From JAFGAV01 sp041479055 (GTDB lineage Bacteria > Acidobacteriota > Aminicenantia > Aminicenantales > JAFGAV01), in assembly GCA_963702835.1 (NCBI GenBank), contig OY969762.1, positions 2,418,001 to 2,482,000 of the forward strand: a DNA stretch of 64,000 bases. Direction: 5' to 3'. This document shows, in pieces, positions 18,139 through 26,274 of this stretch; the stretch's first letter is position 1, and every line of letters begins with the position of its first letter. Both the position numbers and the translations under genes were made by a program. Under the pieces are notes generated by a model. The model searched no databases. It had not been told where the DNA came from and was given only the letters and a program-made list of their open reading frames with translations.

Positions 18139-18880
18139 AAAAACAAGATCCGGCGGACGGGCTATGGACGAGCTGCGCCCCGTTAAGATCCTCCCCGACT
18201 ACCTGGATTTCGCCGAGGGCTCGGCCCTCATCGAGGTGGGCCGGACCCGGGTGGTGGCCGCCGCCACCCTGGAGGACAGAGTCCCCCTCTTTCTTAAAAA
18301 CACCGGGTCGGGCTGGGTCACCTCCGAATATGCCATGCTCCCCCGCTCCACCGAGAAGCGCACCGCCCGGGAGCGGATGCAGGGCGGCCGGAGCCAGGAA
18401 ATCCAGCGCCTCATCGGCCGGTCCCTGCGGGCCGTTATGGACCTGCCCGTCCTGGGGGAGAGGCAGATCATCGTGGACTGCGACGTGATCCAGGCCGACG
18501 GGGGAACGCGGTCCGCTTCCATCACCGCCGCCTGCGTGGCCCTGGCCCTCTGCCTGAAGCGGATGATGGACGAGCGGCTCATCGACCGGATGCCGCTCAA
18601 GAACCTGGTGGCCGCCGTGTCGGCCGGAGTGGTGGACGGCGAGCTGCTCTTGGACCTCGACTATGAGGAAGATTCCTCGGCCGAGCTGGACATGAACATC
18701 GTCCAGACCGACCGCGGCCAGCTGGTGGAGGTCCAGGCCTCGGCGGAAAAGTCCCCTTTTTCGAGGAAAACGCTGGCCGGGCTGCTGCAGCTGGCGGACA
18801 AGGGGCTGGCCGAGCTTTTCCAGAAACAGCGGGATGTCCTGATCAAGAAGAGCCGGCTGTTCATGGCCTACGGCGCTTAA
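18131..18880 (+). CDS. rph: Ribonuclease PH
   Basis: Phosphorolytic 3'-5' exoribonuclease that trims tRNA precursors. It has 249 residues from the ATG at 18131, which overlaps the acyltransferase stop; the open frame upstream to 18053 belongs to that gene. Typical motifs are GGRAMDELRPVKI, SALIEVGRTRVVAAA, GWVTSEYAMLPRSTEKR, RSQEIQRLIGRSLRAVMDL and VDCDVIQADGGTRSASITAA. All catalytic positions look normal. Confidence 0.96.
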   Translation: MDKKTRSGGRAMDELRPVKILPDYLDFAEGSALIEVGRTRVVAAATLEDRVPLFLKNTGSGWVTSEYAMLPRSTEKRTARERMQGGRSQEIQRLIGRSLRAVMDLPVLGERQIIVDCDVIQADGGTRSASITAACVALALCLKRMMDERLIDRMPLKNLVAAVSAGVVDGELLLDLDYEEDSSAELDMNIVQTDRGQLVEVQASAEKSPFSRKTLAGLLQLADKGLAELFQKQRDVLIKKSRLFMAYGA

Positions 18881-18890
18881 GGAGTGTTAG

Positions 18891-19835
18891 ATGGAGCGAA
18901 TCCTGGTCACCGGCGGGGCGGGGTTCCTGGGCAGCCATCTCTGCGACTTCCTCCTTGGCCGCCGAGTCGACGTCATCTGCCTGGACAATTTCTTCTCCGG
19001 CAGCAAGGATAATATCCGCCACCTGACCGGAAACCCAGGCTTCGAGTCCATCCGCCACGACGTCATCCATCCTTTTTTCGTCGAAGTGGATAAGGTCTAT
19101 CACCTGGCCTGTCCGGCCTCGCCCATCCACTATCAGCACAACCCCATCAAAACGGTCAAGACCAACGTCATGGGCACCATCAACATGCTCGGCCTGGCCA
19201 AACGGACCCAGGCCCGCATCCTGCTGGCCTCAACCTCGGAAGTCTACGGCGACCCCCAAGTCCATCCCCAGACCGAGGATTATTGGGGCCATGTCAACCC
19301 CATCGGCCTGCGGAGCTGTTACGACGAGGGGAAGCGCGTGGCCGAGACGCTGATGATGGATTACCACCGCCAGAACCGGGTGGACATCCGCATCGCCCGC
19401 ATCTTCAACACCTACGGCCCGCGCATGGCGGTCAAAGACGGCCGGGTAGTCAGCAACTTCATCGTTCAGGCCCTGCGCGGCGAACCCTTGACCGTGTACG
19501 GAAAGGGGAGCCAGACCCGCTCCTTCTGCTACGTCTCCGACCTGATCGAGGGGCTGCATAAATTGATGGAAGCCGAGGACCCGGGCCGGCCGGTCAACCT
19601 GGGCAACCCCTCCGAATTCACCATCCTGGAGCTGGCCGAGCTCGTGCTCAAATTGACCAAGAGCCGCTCGGCCGTGGCCTACCGGCCCCTGCCCCAGGAC
19701 GACCCCACCCAGCGCTGCCCGGATATCTCCCTGGCCCGGAGGACGCTGGGCTGGGAGCCTAAGGTCGGCCTGGAAGAAGGGCTTCAACAGACCATCGATT
19801 ATTTTCGGCAGCAGCCGGGCCTGGTCCAAGCCTGA
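18891..19835 (+). CDS. UDP-glucuronate decarboxylase (UDP-xylose synthase) type NAD epimerase
   Basis: Extended short-chain dehydrogenase of 314 residues. The NAD-binding GGAGFLGSHLC is at residue 8. The catalytic SxnYxxxK appears as STSEVYGDP (Ser) and SCYDEGKRVAE (Tyr/Lys). The pattern NFFSGSKDNIRHL, HLACPASPIHYQHNPIKTVK and RIFNTYGPRMAVKDGRVVSN is characteristic of UXS-type UDP-glucuronate decarboxylases. It probably supplies UDP-xylose for surface glycans, together with the glycosyltransferase that follows after 12 bases. Confidence 0.88.
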   Translation: MERILVTGGAGFLGSHLCDFLLGRRVDVICLDNFFSGSKDNIRHLTGNPGFESIRHDVIHPFFVEVDKVYHLACPASPIHYQHNPIKTVKTNVMGTINMLGLAKRTQARILLASTSEVYGDPQVHPQTEDYWGHVNPIGLRSCYDEGKRVAETLMMDYHRQNRVDIRIARIFNTYGPRMAVKDGRVVSNFIVQALRGEPLTVYGKGSQTRSFCYVSDLIEGLHKLMEAEDPGRPVNLGNPSEFTILELAELVLKLTKSRSAVAYRPLPQDDPTQRCPDISLARRTLGWEPKVGLEEGLQQTIDYFRQQPGLVQA

Positions 19836-19847
19836 AAGAGTCCACCC

Positions 19848-20540
19848 GTGAAAGTATCCATCGTCATACCTGTTTATAACGAGAAGGCGACTATCAAAGA
19901 AATTCTGCGCCGGGTGCAGGCCGTCAAGCTCGGCCTGGCCCGGGAGATCGTCGTGGTGGATGATTGTTCCAACGACGGAACGAGCGACATCCTCAAGCGG
20001 CTGGCCAAGCGGCCCGGCCTCAAAATCGTTTTCCACGACAAGAACCGGGGCAAGGGGGCGGCCCTGCGGACTGGATTCAGCCGGGCCTCGGGAGACATCA
20101 TTCTCATCCAGGACGCCGACCTGGAATACGACCCGCGGGAATACCCCCAGCTCCTCCGGCCCATCCTGGACGGCCGGGCCGACGTCGTTTACGGCTCCCG
20201 GTTCCTGAGCGGACCCCACAGGGTCTTTTTTTTCTGGCACTATGTCGGGAACAAGCTGCTGACCACGTTTTCCAACATGGTCTCCAACCTCAACCTGACC
20301 GATATGGAGACTTGCTACAAGGTCTTCAAGCGGGAAGTGCTGCAAAAGATCAGGCTCCGCTCGGAGCGTTTCGGTTTCGAGCCGGAGATCACCATCAAGC
20401 TGGCTAAGCTGCGCTGCCGGATCTACGAGGTTCCCGTCTCCTATGCCGGCCGGGACTACAGCGAAGGGAAAAAAATAGGCTGGAAGGACGGCCTGGCGGC
20501 CGTTTACCACATCCTCAGGTTCGGGCTGTTCGGCCCTTGA
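19848..20540 (+). CDS. Family 2 glycosyltransferase, polyprenyl-phosphate type
   Basis: Two hundred and thirty residues from a GTG start. A single GT-A domain has SIVIPVYNEKATI at the N-terminus, VVVDDCSNDGTSDI, NRGKGAALRTGF, and the metal-binding DxD in IQDADLEYDP (near residue 88), then SRFLSG and DMETCYKVFKR. This is the dolichol-phosphate mannose/glucose synthase subgroup, which loads a sugar onto a polyprenyl phosphate. No C-terminal membrane anchor is present. It ends the lpxK operon; its stop codon lies inside the -35 box of the next gene's promoter. Confidence 0.88.
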   Translation: MKVSIVIPVYNEKATIKEILRRVQAVKLGLAREIVVVDDCSNDGTSDILKRLAKRPGLKIVFHDKNRGKGAALRTGFSRASGDIILIQDADLEYDPREYPQLLRPILDGRADVVYGSRFLSGPHRVFFFWHYVGNKLLTTFSNMVSNLNLTDMETCYKVFKREVLQKIRLRSERFGFEPEITIKLAKLRCRIYEVPVSYAGRDYSEGKKIGWKDGLAAVYHILRFGLFGP

Positions 20541-20566
20541 CAATAAATGAGACGCCCATATATACT
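20537..20566 (+). promoter_or_regulatory. Strong sigma-70-type promoter of the Cys-rich peptide gene
   Basis: A consensus TTGACA (20537-20542), an 18-base spacer and TATACT (20561-20566). The leader is about 18 bases and carries an AAAGGATAGAGAG ribosome site. The -35 overlaps the stop codon of the upstream glycosyltransferase, so the small gene is a separate transcription unit. Confidence 0.75.
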
Positions 20567-20590
20567 AGTTTTAACTGAAAGGATAGAGAG

Positions 20591-20938
20591 ATGAAATACA
20601 ATAAACCTGGGGTTATTAAGCTCACTTCCCAAGCGGAAATGTGGTGCAATACCGGTAGCAACGGCGAGAACTGTTGCAACAATTGCGGCCCCGGCGGCAC
20701 TCCTTCAACCATCAATGACTGCTATCCGGGGAGCGCCAACAGTTCCGGACACTGCATTTCCGGAAGCACAGTCAGCAACCAAGGAGCCGCAACATTCTGT
20801 TTAACGGGGACGAAAGCAACTGGCTCAGGTGACTTGAACTGCATAGGGGGGGTTAGAGCATATGGGGGAATAAACAAGCTAGCAGCTTGCCATGTCGGCA
20901 CCTCAGCCTGTCACTGCTATACAGGACAAAGCGCATAG
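20591..20938 (+). CDS. Cys/Gly-rich CxxG-repeat small protein, RiPP-precursor-like
   Basis: One hundred and fifteen residues. The first 15 (MKYNKPGVIKLTSQA) resemble RiPP leaders of the type MKYxKPxVxxL. The remainder has 11 Cys and is very rich in Gly, Ser, Asn and Thr. The motif C-x-x-G-(S/T/other) recurs eight times: CNTGS, CGPGG, CYPGS, CISGS, CLTGT, CIGGV, CHVGT, CYTGQ. It has no signal peptide, membrane segment or known fold. Cys-rich repeats after a short KPxVxxL leader are what one expects of a ribosomally made, post-translationally modified peptide, but no radical SAM, cyclase or transporter gene is adjacent. A metal-binding or disulfide-rich protein is the alternative. It has its own strong promoter and base composition unlike its neighbours. 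Confidence 0.7.
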   Translation: MKYNKPGVIKLTSQAEMWCNTGSNGENCCNNCGPGGTPSTINDCYPGSANSSGHCISGSTVSNQGAATFCLTGTKATGSGDLNCIGGVRAYGGINKLAACHVGTSACHCYTGQSA

Positions 20939-21025
20939 ATTAGGTTAAATTATTGGCCAGAGTCCTCGGGCTCTGAATTGGACAAACGGCCTGAAAATCC
21001 ACGACCAAGTTCTTAAAAGGTGGCC

Positions 21026-21054
21026 TTGACTTCCCGGGCCGCCGGATATAAGAT
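21026..21054 (+). promoter_or_regulatory. Promoter of the flotillin-like gene
   Basis: TTGACT (21026-21031), a 17-base spacer and TAAGAT (21049-21054). The leader contains a perfect GTCCCC-ATCC-GGGGAC hairpin at 21083-21098, just before the TTAGGAGG ribosome site. Confidence 0.6.
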
Positions 21055-21117
21055 TTTTGAACATATTTTTACATCCGGAAAAGTCCCCATCCGGGGACGA
21101 CTCCTTAGGAGGTCGCC

Positions 21118-22542
21118 ATGAGCTTGACCACATTACTAATTCTTATTGGGGCAATTGTCGTCCTCATCGCCCTCCTTGTCCTTCTCCTGGCCGTGCAATA
21201 CCGCAAGGTGGGGCCGAACGAGGTTCTGATCATTTCCGGAGGCCGGAAGCGGACCATCACCACGATAGACGGCACCAAGCAAAAGATCGGCTACCGCTGT
21301 CGCCTGGGCGGCGGCACCCTGGTCCTGCCCTTCCTGGAGAAGGTGGACAGCCTGCCCATGGAGGTCATCACCCTCAAGGTCAAGACCCCCGAGGTCCTGA
21401 CCCACGGCGGAGTGCCCATCCTGGCCGAGGCCGCGGCCCAGGTCAAGATCGGCTCCTCGGACGCGGCCGTCTACCAGGCGGCCGAGCAGTTCCTGGGCCT
21501 GGGCAAGGACGGCATCCGGGACGTGGCCACCAGCGTCGTCGAGGGCAAGATGCGGGAGGTCGTCGGCACCATGACCGTGGAGCAGATCTACCGCGGCCGC
21601 CAGGATTTCTCGGCCAAGGTGGTCCAGGCCATCAAGGCCGATTTCGAGAAAATGGGGCTGGTCATGCTGTCCTTCTCCCTCAAGGACATCAGCGACACCC
21701 AGGGCTACATCGACGCCCTGAGCCGGCCGCAGATCGCCGCGGCCAAGCGCGACGCGGCCATCGCCCAGGCCGAGACCGAGAAAGAGTCGGTGGTCAAGTC
21801 CTCCCTGGCTCGCCGCGAAGCGGAAGTGGCCCGGCTGCAGGCCGATGCCCTCATCGCCAAGTCCCAATGGGACAACGAGGCCAAAAAAGCCGAATCCCAG
21901 GTCGCCGTCAACCAGAGAAAAGCCCAGGCCGATTTCTCCTACGAGCTGGAACGGTTCCGCCTCAGCCAGGAGATCAAGAAGGAAGAGGCCAAAGTCAAAC
22001 AGATCGAGAAGGAAGAGGCCATCAAGACCGAGCAACTGGAAATCGCCCGCCGCGAGAAAGAGCTGGATTCCACCGTCCTCAAGCCGGCCGACGCCCGCAA
22101 GTATCAGATCAAAGCCGAGGCCGAAGCCGAGGAGTACCGCATTCAGGCCGAAGCCAGGGGCAAGGCCGAGGCCATGAAGCTGGAAGGCCTGGCCGAGGCG
22201 GAGCGGGTCCGCCAGCTCGGCCTGGCCGAAGCGGAGGCCATGGTCAAGAAGGCCCAGGCCTGGGACAAGTACAACCAGGCGGCCATTTTCGAAACCTACA
22301 TGAAGATCCTGCCCGAGCTGGCCAGGGCTGTGGCCGAGCCGCTGAGCAAGGTGGATAAAATCGTGGTGGTCGGCGGCGATAGAAGCCTGGGCACAACCAG
22401 AATCACCGGCCAGGTGGCCGAGATCCTGGCCCAACTGCCCGAGGTGGTCAAATCCCTGGCCGGTGTCGACCTCAAAAAATTCCTCCAGGACAAGCTGACC
22501 CCCGAATCCAAAGACGACAAGCACGACAAGCCGGCCAAGTGA
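21118..22542 (+). CDS. Flotillin-like SPFH/band 7 protein
   Basis: Membrane-microdomain scaffold, 474 residues. The N-terminal membrane anchor is at residues 4-29. The SPFH domain (about 30-200) includes VGPNEVLIISGG and FSLKDISDTQGYIDALSRPQ. A long Ala/Glu/Lys-rich coiled coil (about 210-390) has flotillin-type EAEAEEYRIQAEARGKAEAM repeats, and a C-terminal region carries IVVVGGDRSLG. Flotillins are often next to nfeD, which is absent here. It starts behind TTAGGAGGTCGCC. Predicted to organise inner-membrane lipids or protein complexes; partners cannot be inferred. Confidence 0.9.
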   Translation: MSLTTLLILIGAIVVLIALLVLLLAVQYRKVGPNEVLIISGGRKRTITTIDGTKQKIGYRCRLGGGTLVLPFLEKVDSLPMEVITLKVKTPEVLTHGGVPILAEAAAQVKIGSSDAAVYQAAEQFLGLGKDGIRDVATSVVEGKMREVVGTMTVEQIYRGRQDFSAKVVQAIKADFEKMGLVMLSFSLKDISDTQGYIDALSRPQIAAAKRDAAIAQAETEKESVVKSSLARREAEVARLQADALIAKSQWDNEAKKAESQVAVNQRKAQADFSYELERFRLSQEIKKEEAKVKQIEKEEAIKTEQLEIARREKELDSTVLKPADARKYQIKAEAEAEEYRIQAEARGKAEAMKLEGLAEAERVRQLGLAEAEAMVKKAQAWDKYNQAAIFETYMKILPELARAVAEPLSKVDKIVVVGGDRSLGTTRITGQVAEILAQLPEVVKSLAGVDLKKFLQDKLTPESKDDKHDKPAK

Positions 22543-22568
22543 ACGGCGCCGGACCTTAAGGTTTCATC

Positions 22569-24914
22569 ATGGTCTCCGAAAAAGCGAATCAGATCGGCAG
22601 CTCCCCTGTGCTGAAGATGTCAGCCAAGGCCAAGGCCATGCAGGCCGAAGGCATCGATGTTGTGGACCTCAGTGTCGGCGAGCCCGACTTTCCCACCCCG
22701 GATAACGTTAAGACGGCGGGCATAAAGGCCATCCAGGAAAATTTTACCAAGTACACGGAGAACGAGGGCATACCGTCCCTGAGGAAAGCCATTGTCGACA
22801 GGCTGCGCCAGGACCACGGGCTGAGCTATACGCCGGCCGAGATCATCGTCTCCGCGGGCGCTAAGAGCTCCCTTTTTCACCTTTTCCAGGCTTTAATCAA
22901 CAAGGGTGAAGAAGTCATTATCCCCGCTCCCTACTGGGTCACCTATCCCCACTCGGTCACCCTGGCCGAGGGCAAGCCGGTCATCGTCCAGACCCGCGAG
23001 GAGGACGGTTTCCTGCTCAGGCCCGAGGCGCTCAAAGCGGCCATCAGCCCGGCCACCAAAGCCGTCATCCTCAATAACCCCTGCAACCCCACGGGCGCGG
23101 CCTACAGCCGCCAGCAGCTGGAGGCCCTGGCCGCCGTCGTCCGCGGCGAGGACCTCTTCGTGGTGGCCGATGAGATTTACGGCAAGCTCATTTACGACGG
23201 CTTTATCTTCACTTCTTTCGCCACTCTGGGCGAGGACATCAAGAAAAAAACAATCCTCATCGACGGTGTGTCGAAGTCCTACGCCATGACCGGCTGGCGG
23301 ATCGGCTACGCCGCCGGCCCGGCGGCCATCATCAGCGCCATGGCCAAGATCCAGAGCCACACCACCTCCAACCCCTGTTCCATTTCCCAGAAGGCCAGCC
23401 TGGAGGCGCTGCGCGGGCCCCAGTACGAAGTGTCGCGGATGGTGACCGAGTTCCAGCGCCGCCGCAACTATGCCTTGATGCGGCTCCAGTCCGTGCCGGG
23501 GCTGTCCTGCTTCAAGCCCCAGGGCGCCTTCTACCTTTTTCCCAACGTCTCCTCCTTCTTCGACAAGGAGTTCCAGGGCATGCGGATACGCAACTCCTAC
23601 GGCCTGGCCTACTATCTGCTCAAGGAGGCCCGGGTGGCCATCGTTCCCGGCGACGCTTTCGCCGCAGACAATTACATCCGCATCTCCTATGCCACCTCCC
23701 TGGAGAACCTGGAGAAGGGGTTGGACCGCATCGTCGCCGCCCTGGCCCGGCTGAAGCCCGCCCAAAAGGCCAAGCGGGCCGCCCTGCAGAACAGCCTGAC
23801 TCGGGTCAAGAAGGCCGTGCCGGTCGAGCCCTCCGTCACCGTTCCCCTCCGCGACGCCCTGGTGGCGGAGATAGAGAGCCGGCTCGGCCCGGCCCAGGTC
23901 TATGAATGGAACGCCAACATCCATGGCGTCATTGTCCAGTTGCGGACCAACGTCCCCCATCTTTACGACTTCTGGATGGAAAACTGGTTCCCGGCCCAAC
24001 TGGAGGGCGGACTGGAACCCCATGGGATGATCTATGCCCTGGACGGCATCCCCGGCCGGGAATCGCGGGCCTACTTCAACTCCGAAACACGGACCGGCGT
24101 CCTGCTCAACACCGACAACTACGGGCCGCTGCGCAGCCTGGCGGTAGGCCTGGTCATGGACACCACCGAGCGGATGCTCCTCAGCCACGGTGTGCGCGGC
24201 ATGGCCGCCGAATGCAACGGCCAGCTGCTGGCCCTCATCGGCCCGCCCGGCACGCGCAAAACAGAACTCTTCTTTGAACTAGTCCAGGACAAGCGCTTCC
24301 GGATCCATTCAGCCGAACAGTTCTTCGTCCGCTTCACGGGGAACGCTCCCCTGGCCGATTGCGTCGAGCGGAAGTTCTTCCTGCCCACCAACACCGTGGA
24401 ATCCTTCCCGGCCCTGGCTCCCTTGTTCGACGCCAGCAAGTGCGAGAACGTGGTCGTCCGCAAAGAGGACTGCCAGGACGCCGAATGCCTGAGGGGAGAG
24501 GACTGCCGACTGGACCGGGGGTCCCTCTACTGCTATAAAGCCTCCAAGGAGGCCCAGGCCCTGCTCGACCCGAACTGGATCGGAGGGCCAGCGGCTCATT
24601 CGAAGCGGGCCGTCCTGCGCTGGATCTTTCTCCTGCGCACCGATCCGGCTTCGCCGGCCGTAGTCGAAATAGACAAGGACGAAGCTTTGCGCTGGCTTGA
24701 ATCCGGGGAGAGCCCGGGTTTGAAGAAGAGCCTCAGCCCGGCCAAAAGCCAGCCCTATTTCAACCCCCACCTGCTGGCCTCCTCGCCGGAGCGGATGGAG
24801 CTGCATAAAAACCTGTGGCGCCGCCTCCTGCAGAGCACCTCGGTCTATCTATTCAACAGCGCCGCTGGAAAAGCCGGCGACATTAAGAAGGTCGTAACCG
24901 GCGCCGCGGATTAG
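22569..24914 (+). CDS. Class I/II aminotransferase fused to an HPr-kinase/PEPCK-like P-loop domain
   Basis: An uninterrupted 781-residue protein with two parts. Residues 1-400 are a complete fold-type I aspartate aminotransferase: DLSVGEPDFPTPDNVK, the PAPYWVTYPH strand, NNPCNPTGAAYSRQQLEAL, DEIYGKLIYDG, and the PLP-binding Lys in DGVSKSYAMTGWRIGYA (near 236). Residues 410-781 are different: a mixed alpha/beta lead-in, then LIGPPGTRKTELFFE (Walker A, near 557). Next comes a Cys-rich insert with six Cys (near 625-660), including CQDAECLRGEDC, and then a C-terminal helix region. The P-loop and its setting recall HPr kinase/phosphorylase and PEP carboxykinase. I know of no characterised protein with this fusion; a kinase acting on an amino acid or keto acid is only a guess. 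Confidence 0.8.
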   Translation: MVSEKANQIGSSPVLKMSAKAKAMQAEGIDVVDLSVGEPDFPTPDNVKTAGIKAIQENFTKYTENEGIPSLRKAIVDRLRQDHGLSYTPAEIIVSAGAKSSLFHLFQALINKGEEVIIPAPYWVTYPHSVTLAEGKPVIVQTREEDGFLLRPEALKAAISPATKAVILNNPCNPTGAAYSRQQLEALAAVVRGEDLFVVADEIYGKLIYDGFIFTSFATLGEDIKKKTILIDGVSKSYAMTGWRIGYAAGPAAIISAMAKIQSHTTSNPCSISQKASLEALRGPQYEVSRMVTEFQRRRNYALMRLQSVPGLSCFKPQGAFYLFPNVSSFFDKEFQGMRIRNSYGLAYYLLKEARVAIVPGDAFAADNYIRISYATSLENLEKGLDRIVAALARLKPAQKAKRAALQNSLTRVKKAVPVEPSVTVPLRDALVAEIESRLGPAQVYEWNANIHGVIVQLRTNVPHLYDFWMENWFPAQLEGGLEPHGMIYALDGIPGRESRAYFNSETRTGVLLNTDNYGPLRSLAVGLVMDTTERMLLSHGVRGMAAECNGQLLALIGPPGTRKTELFFELVQDKRFRIHSAEQFFVRFTGNAPLADCVERKFFLPTNTVESFPALAPLFDASKCENVVVRKEDCQDAECLRGEDCRLDRGSLYCYKASKEAQALLDPNWIGGPAAHSKRAVLRWIFLLRTDPASPAVVEIDKDEALRWLESGESPGLKKSLSPAKSQPYFNPHLLASSPERMELHKNLWRRLLQSTSVYLFNSAAGKAGDIKKVVTGAAD

Positions 24915-24932
24915 GCCGAGAGCATTTCCTTT

Positions 24933-25502
24933 TTAAGGTTTTAAGAAGCGGGCTTCCACTTCCAAGGCCAGGCGATGGAGGAGGAAGAGGTGCGCCTCCT
25001 GGATGCGGGGGGTCCGGTCTGAGGGGACGGCCAGCAGGTGGTCTACCAGGGAGGCCAGCGTTCCGCCGTTACGGCCGGTCAGGCCGATAGTCACCAATCC
25101 CATTTTTTTGGCTGTCCGGACCGCTTGGAGAATGTTGGCCGAAAGGCCGCTGGTGGACAGGGCCAGGGCCACATCTTCACGGTCGGCCAAAGCCTCAACC
25201 TGGCGGCTGAAGACCTGGTCAAAAGCGAGGTCGTTGCCGACCGAGGTCAGGATGGAAGTGTCGGTGGTCAAGGCCATGGCTCGGATGGCGGGGCGGACCT
25301 TATCAAACTTGTTGACCAGCTCGGCGGCAAAATGCTGGGCCTCGGCGGCGCTCCCGCCGTTTCCGAAAACCAAGACCTTCCCCCCGGCCTGGAGCGCACG
25401 GCAGATAGCCTCCCTGGAACGATCGAAAGCCGGCCTGACCGCCTCCTCCAGCCCGGCCAAGATATCGGAAAGCTCACGGGCCTCATTTTGGAAATCCATC
25501 AT
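24933..25502 (-). CDS. gmhA: Phosphoheptose isomerase (SIS domain)
   Basis: Isomerises sedoheptulose 7-phosphate for the heptose of LPS core. It has 189 residues, the usual length. The SIS fold shows KVLVFGNGGSAAEAQHFAAE (near residue 42), the LTTDTSILTSVGNDLAFDQV phrase typical of GmhA, LALSTSGLSANILQA and GLTGRNGGTLASLVDH, and the conserved RIQEAHLFLLHRLA helix at the end. The ATG overlaps the plsC stop by four bases, so the two are co-translated. Confidence 0.92.
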   Translation of the reverse strand: MMDFQNEARELSDILAGLEEAVRPAFDRSREAICRALQAGGKVLVFGNGGSAAEAQHFAAELVNKFDKVRPAIRAMALTTDTSILTSVGNDLAFDQVFSRQVEALADREDVALALSTSGLSANILQAVRTAKKMGLVTIGLTGRNGGTLASLVDHLLAVPSDRTPRIQEAHLFLLHRLALEVEARFLKP

Positions 25503-26209
25503 CCCTCCTTGGACAGACCGGAAGCAATGGCTGCTCGGGTCTTCTCCATTACTTCGGCCAAGCCCTGATGGTCCGGCCGCCCCAGGGGCAGGGCCGGGTG
25601 AAAGCGGACATGGATCCGCCCGCTCCGCACAAAAAAGCTCCCCCGGGGCATTAGGGCGAATGTTCCCTCCACACTCAGGGGGATGATCGGAACGCCGGCC
25701 TCAGCGGCCAAGAAAAAACCGCCCCTCTTGAAGGGTTGCAGCCGGCCGTCCCGGCTCCGAGTTCCCTCAGGAAAGATCAAGAACGAATATCTTTTCCGCC
25801 GCATCAGGTCCCCCGCCCGGTTGATGGCCTGGCGTCCTTGTTTGACGCCCTTCCGGTTTACCGGCACGAACCCCAGGTAGCTCATCCCCTGGCCGATGAC
25901 GGGGATGCGGAAGAGCTGTTTTTTCAGGATAACCCCTAGCCGCCGGGGAATGAGAAGAAAAAGAAGAGGGCCGTCGATAAAACTCAGATGGTTGGACATG
26001 AAGATATAGACGCCCTTCTTGTCGATATGCTCCAGGCCGGAGACATCGATCTTCAGGCCGGCGGCCAAGGCGGTCAGACGAAGGGCAAACTTGGCCAGGC
26101 CGATCAGGGGCTGTCTCAGCCGAAGAACGAAGCAGACCAGAAGAAGAGGGATGAAGATCAGAGTGAAGAAGACAATCACCAGGCCGGCCAGGATGGTCCG
26201 CACAACCAT
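25499..26209 (-). CDS. plsC: 1-acyl-sn-glycerol-3-phosphate acyltransferase
   Basis: Makes phosphatidic acid at the inner membrane. It has 236 residues. The N-terminal hydrophobic segment (TILAGLVIVFFTLIFIPLLL) is followed by the HX4D motif in MSNHLSFIDGPLL (near residue 73), the GFVPVNRKG block (near 112) and the FPEGTRSRDGRLQPFKRGG block (near 150), then VPIIPLSVEG. All four family blocks are intact. A TATAAT box ends six bases before the ATG and there is no ribosome site, so the mRNA is predicted leaderless. Confidence 0.93.
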   Translation of the reverse strand: MVVRTILAGLVIVFFTLIFIPLLLVCFVLRLRQPLIGLAKFALRLTALAAGLKIDVSGLEHIDKKGVYIFMSNHLSFIDGPLLFLLIPRRLGVILKKQLFRIPVIGQGMSYLGFVPVNRKGVKQGRQAINRAGDLMRRKRYSFLIFPEGTRSRDGRLQPFKRGGFFLAAEAGVPIIPLSVEGTFALMPRGSFFVRSGRIHVRFHPALPLGRPDHQGLAEVMEKTRAAIASGLSKEG

Positions 26210-26215
26210 GGCCCG

Positions 26216-26221
26216 ATTATA
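26216..26221 (-). promoter_or_regulatory. -10 element placing the plsC start at the transcript 5' end
   Basis: TATAAT on the minus strand, followed by CGGGCC and then ATG. With normal initiation 6-8 bases downstream of the -10, the first transcribed base coincides with the start codon. No clear -35 was found. Confidence 0.45.
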
Positions 26222-26274
26222 TCAGAGAAAGCGGAAAGAATTAGAAAAATATGGCTGATAAAAAAGAAAGCGGC

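Noticed and set aside
21136..22524. Long antisense open frame (462 codons) opposite the flotillin-like gene
   Set aside because: It is a by-product of the GC-rich, Ala/Glu/Lys-rich coiled-coil coding strand; it has no recognisable domain or ribosome site.
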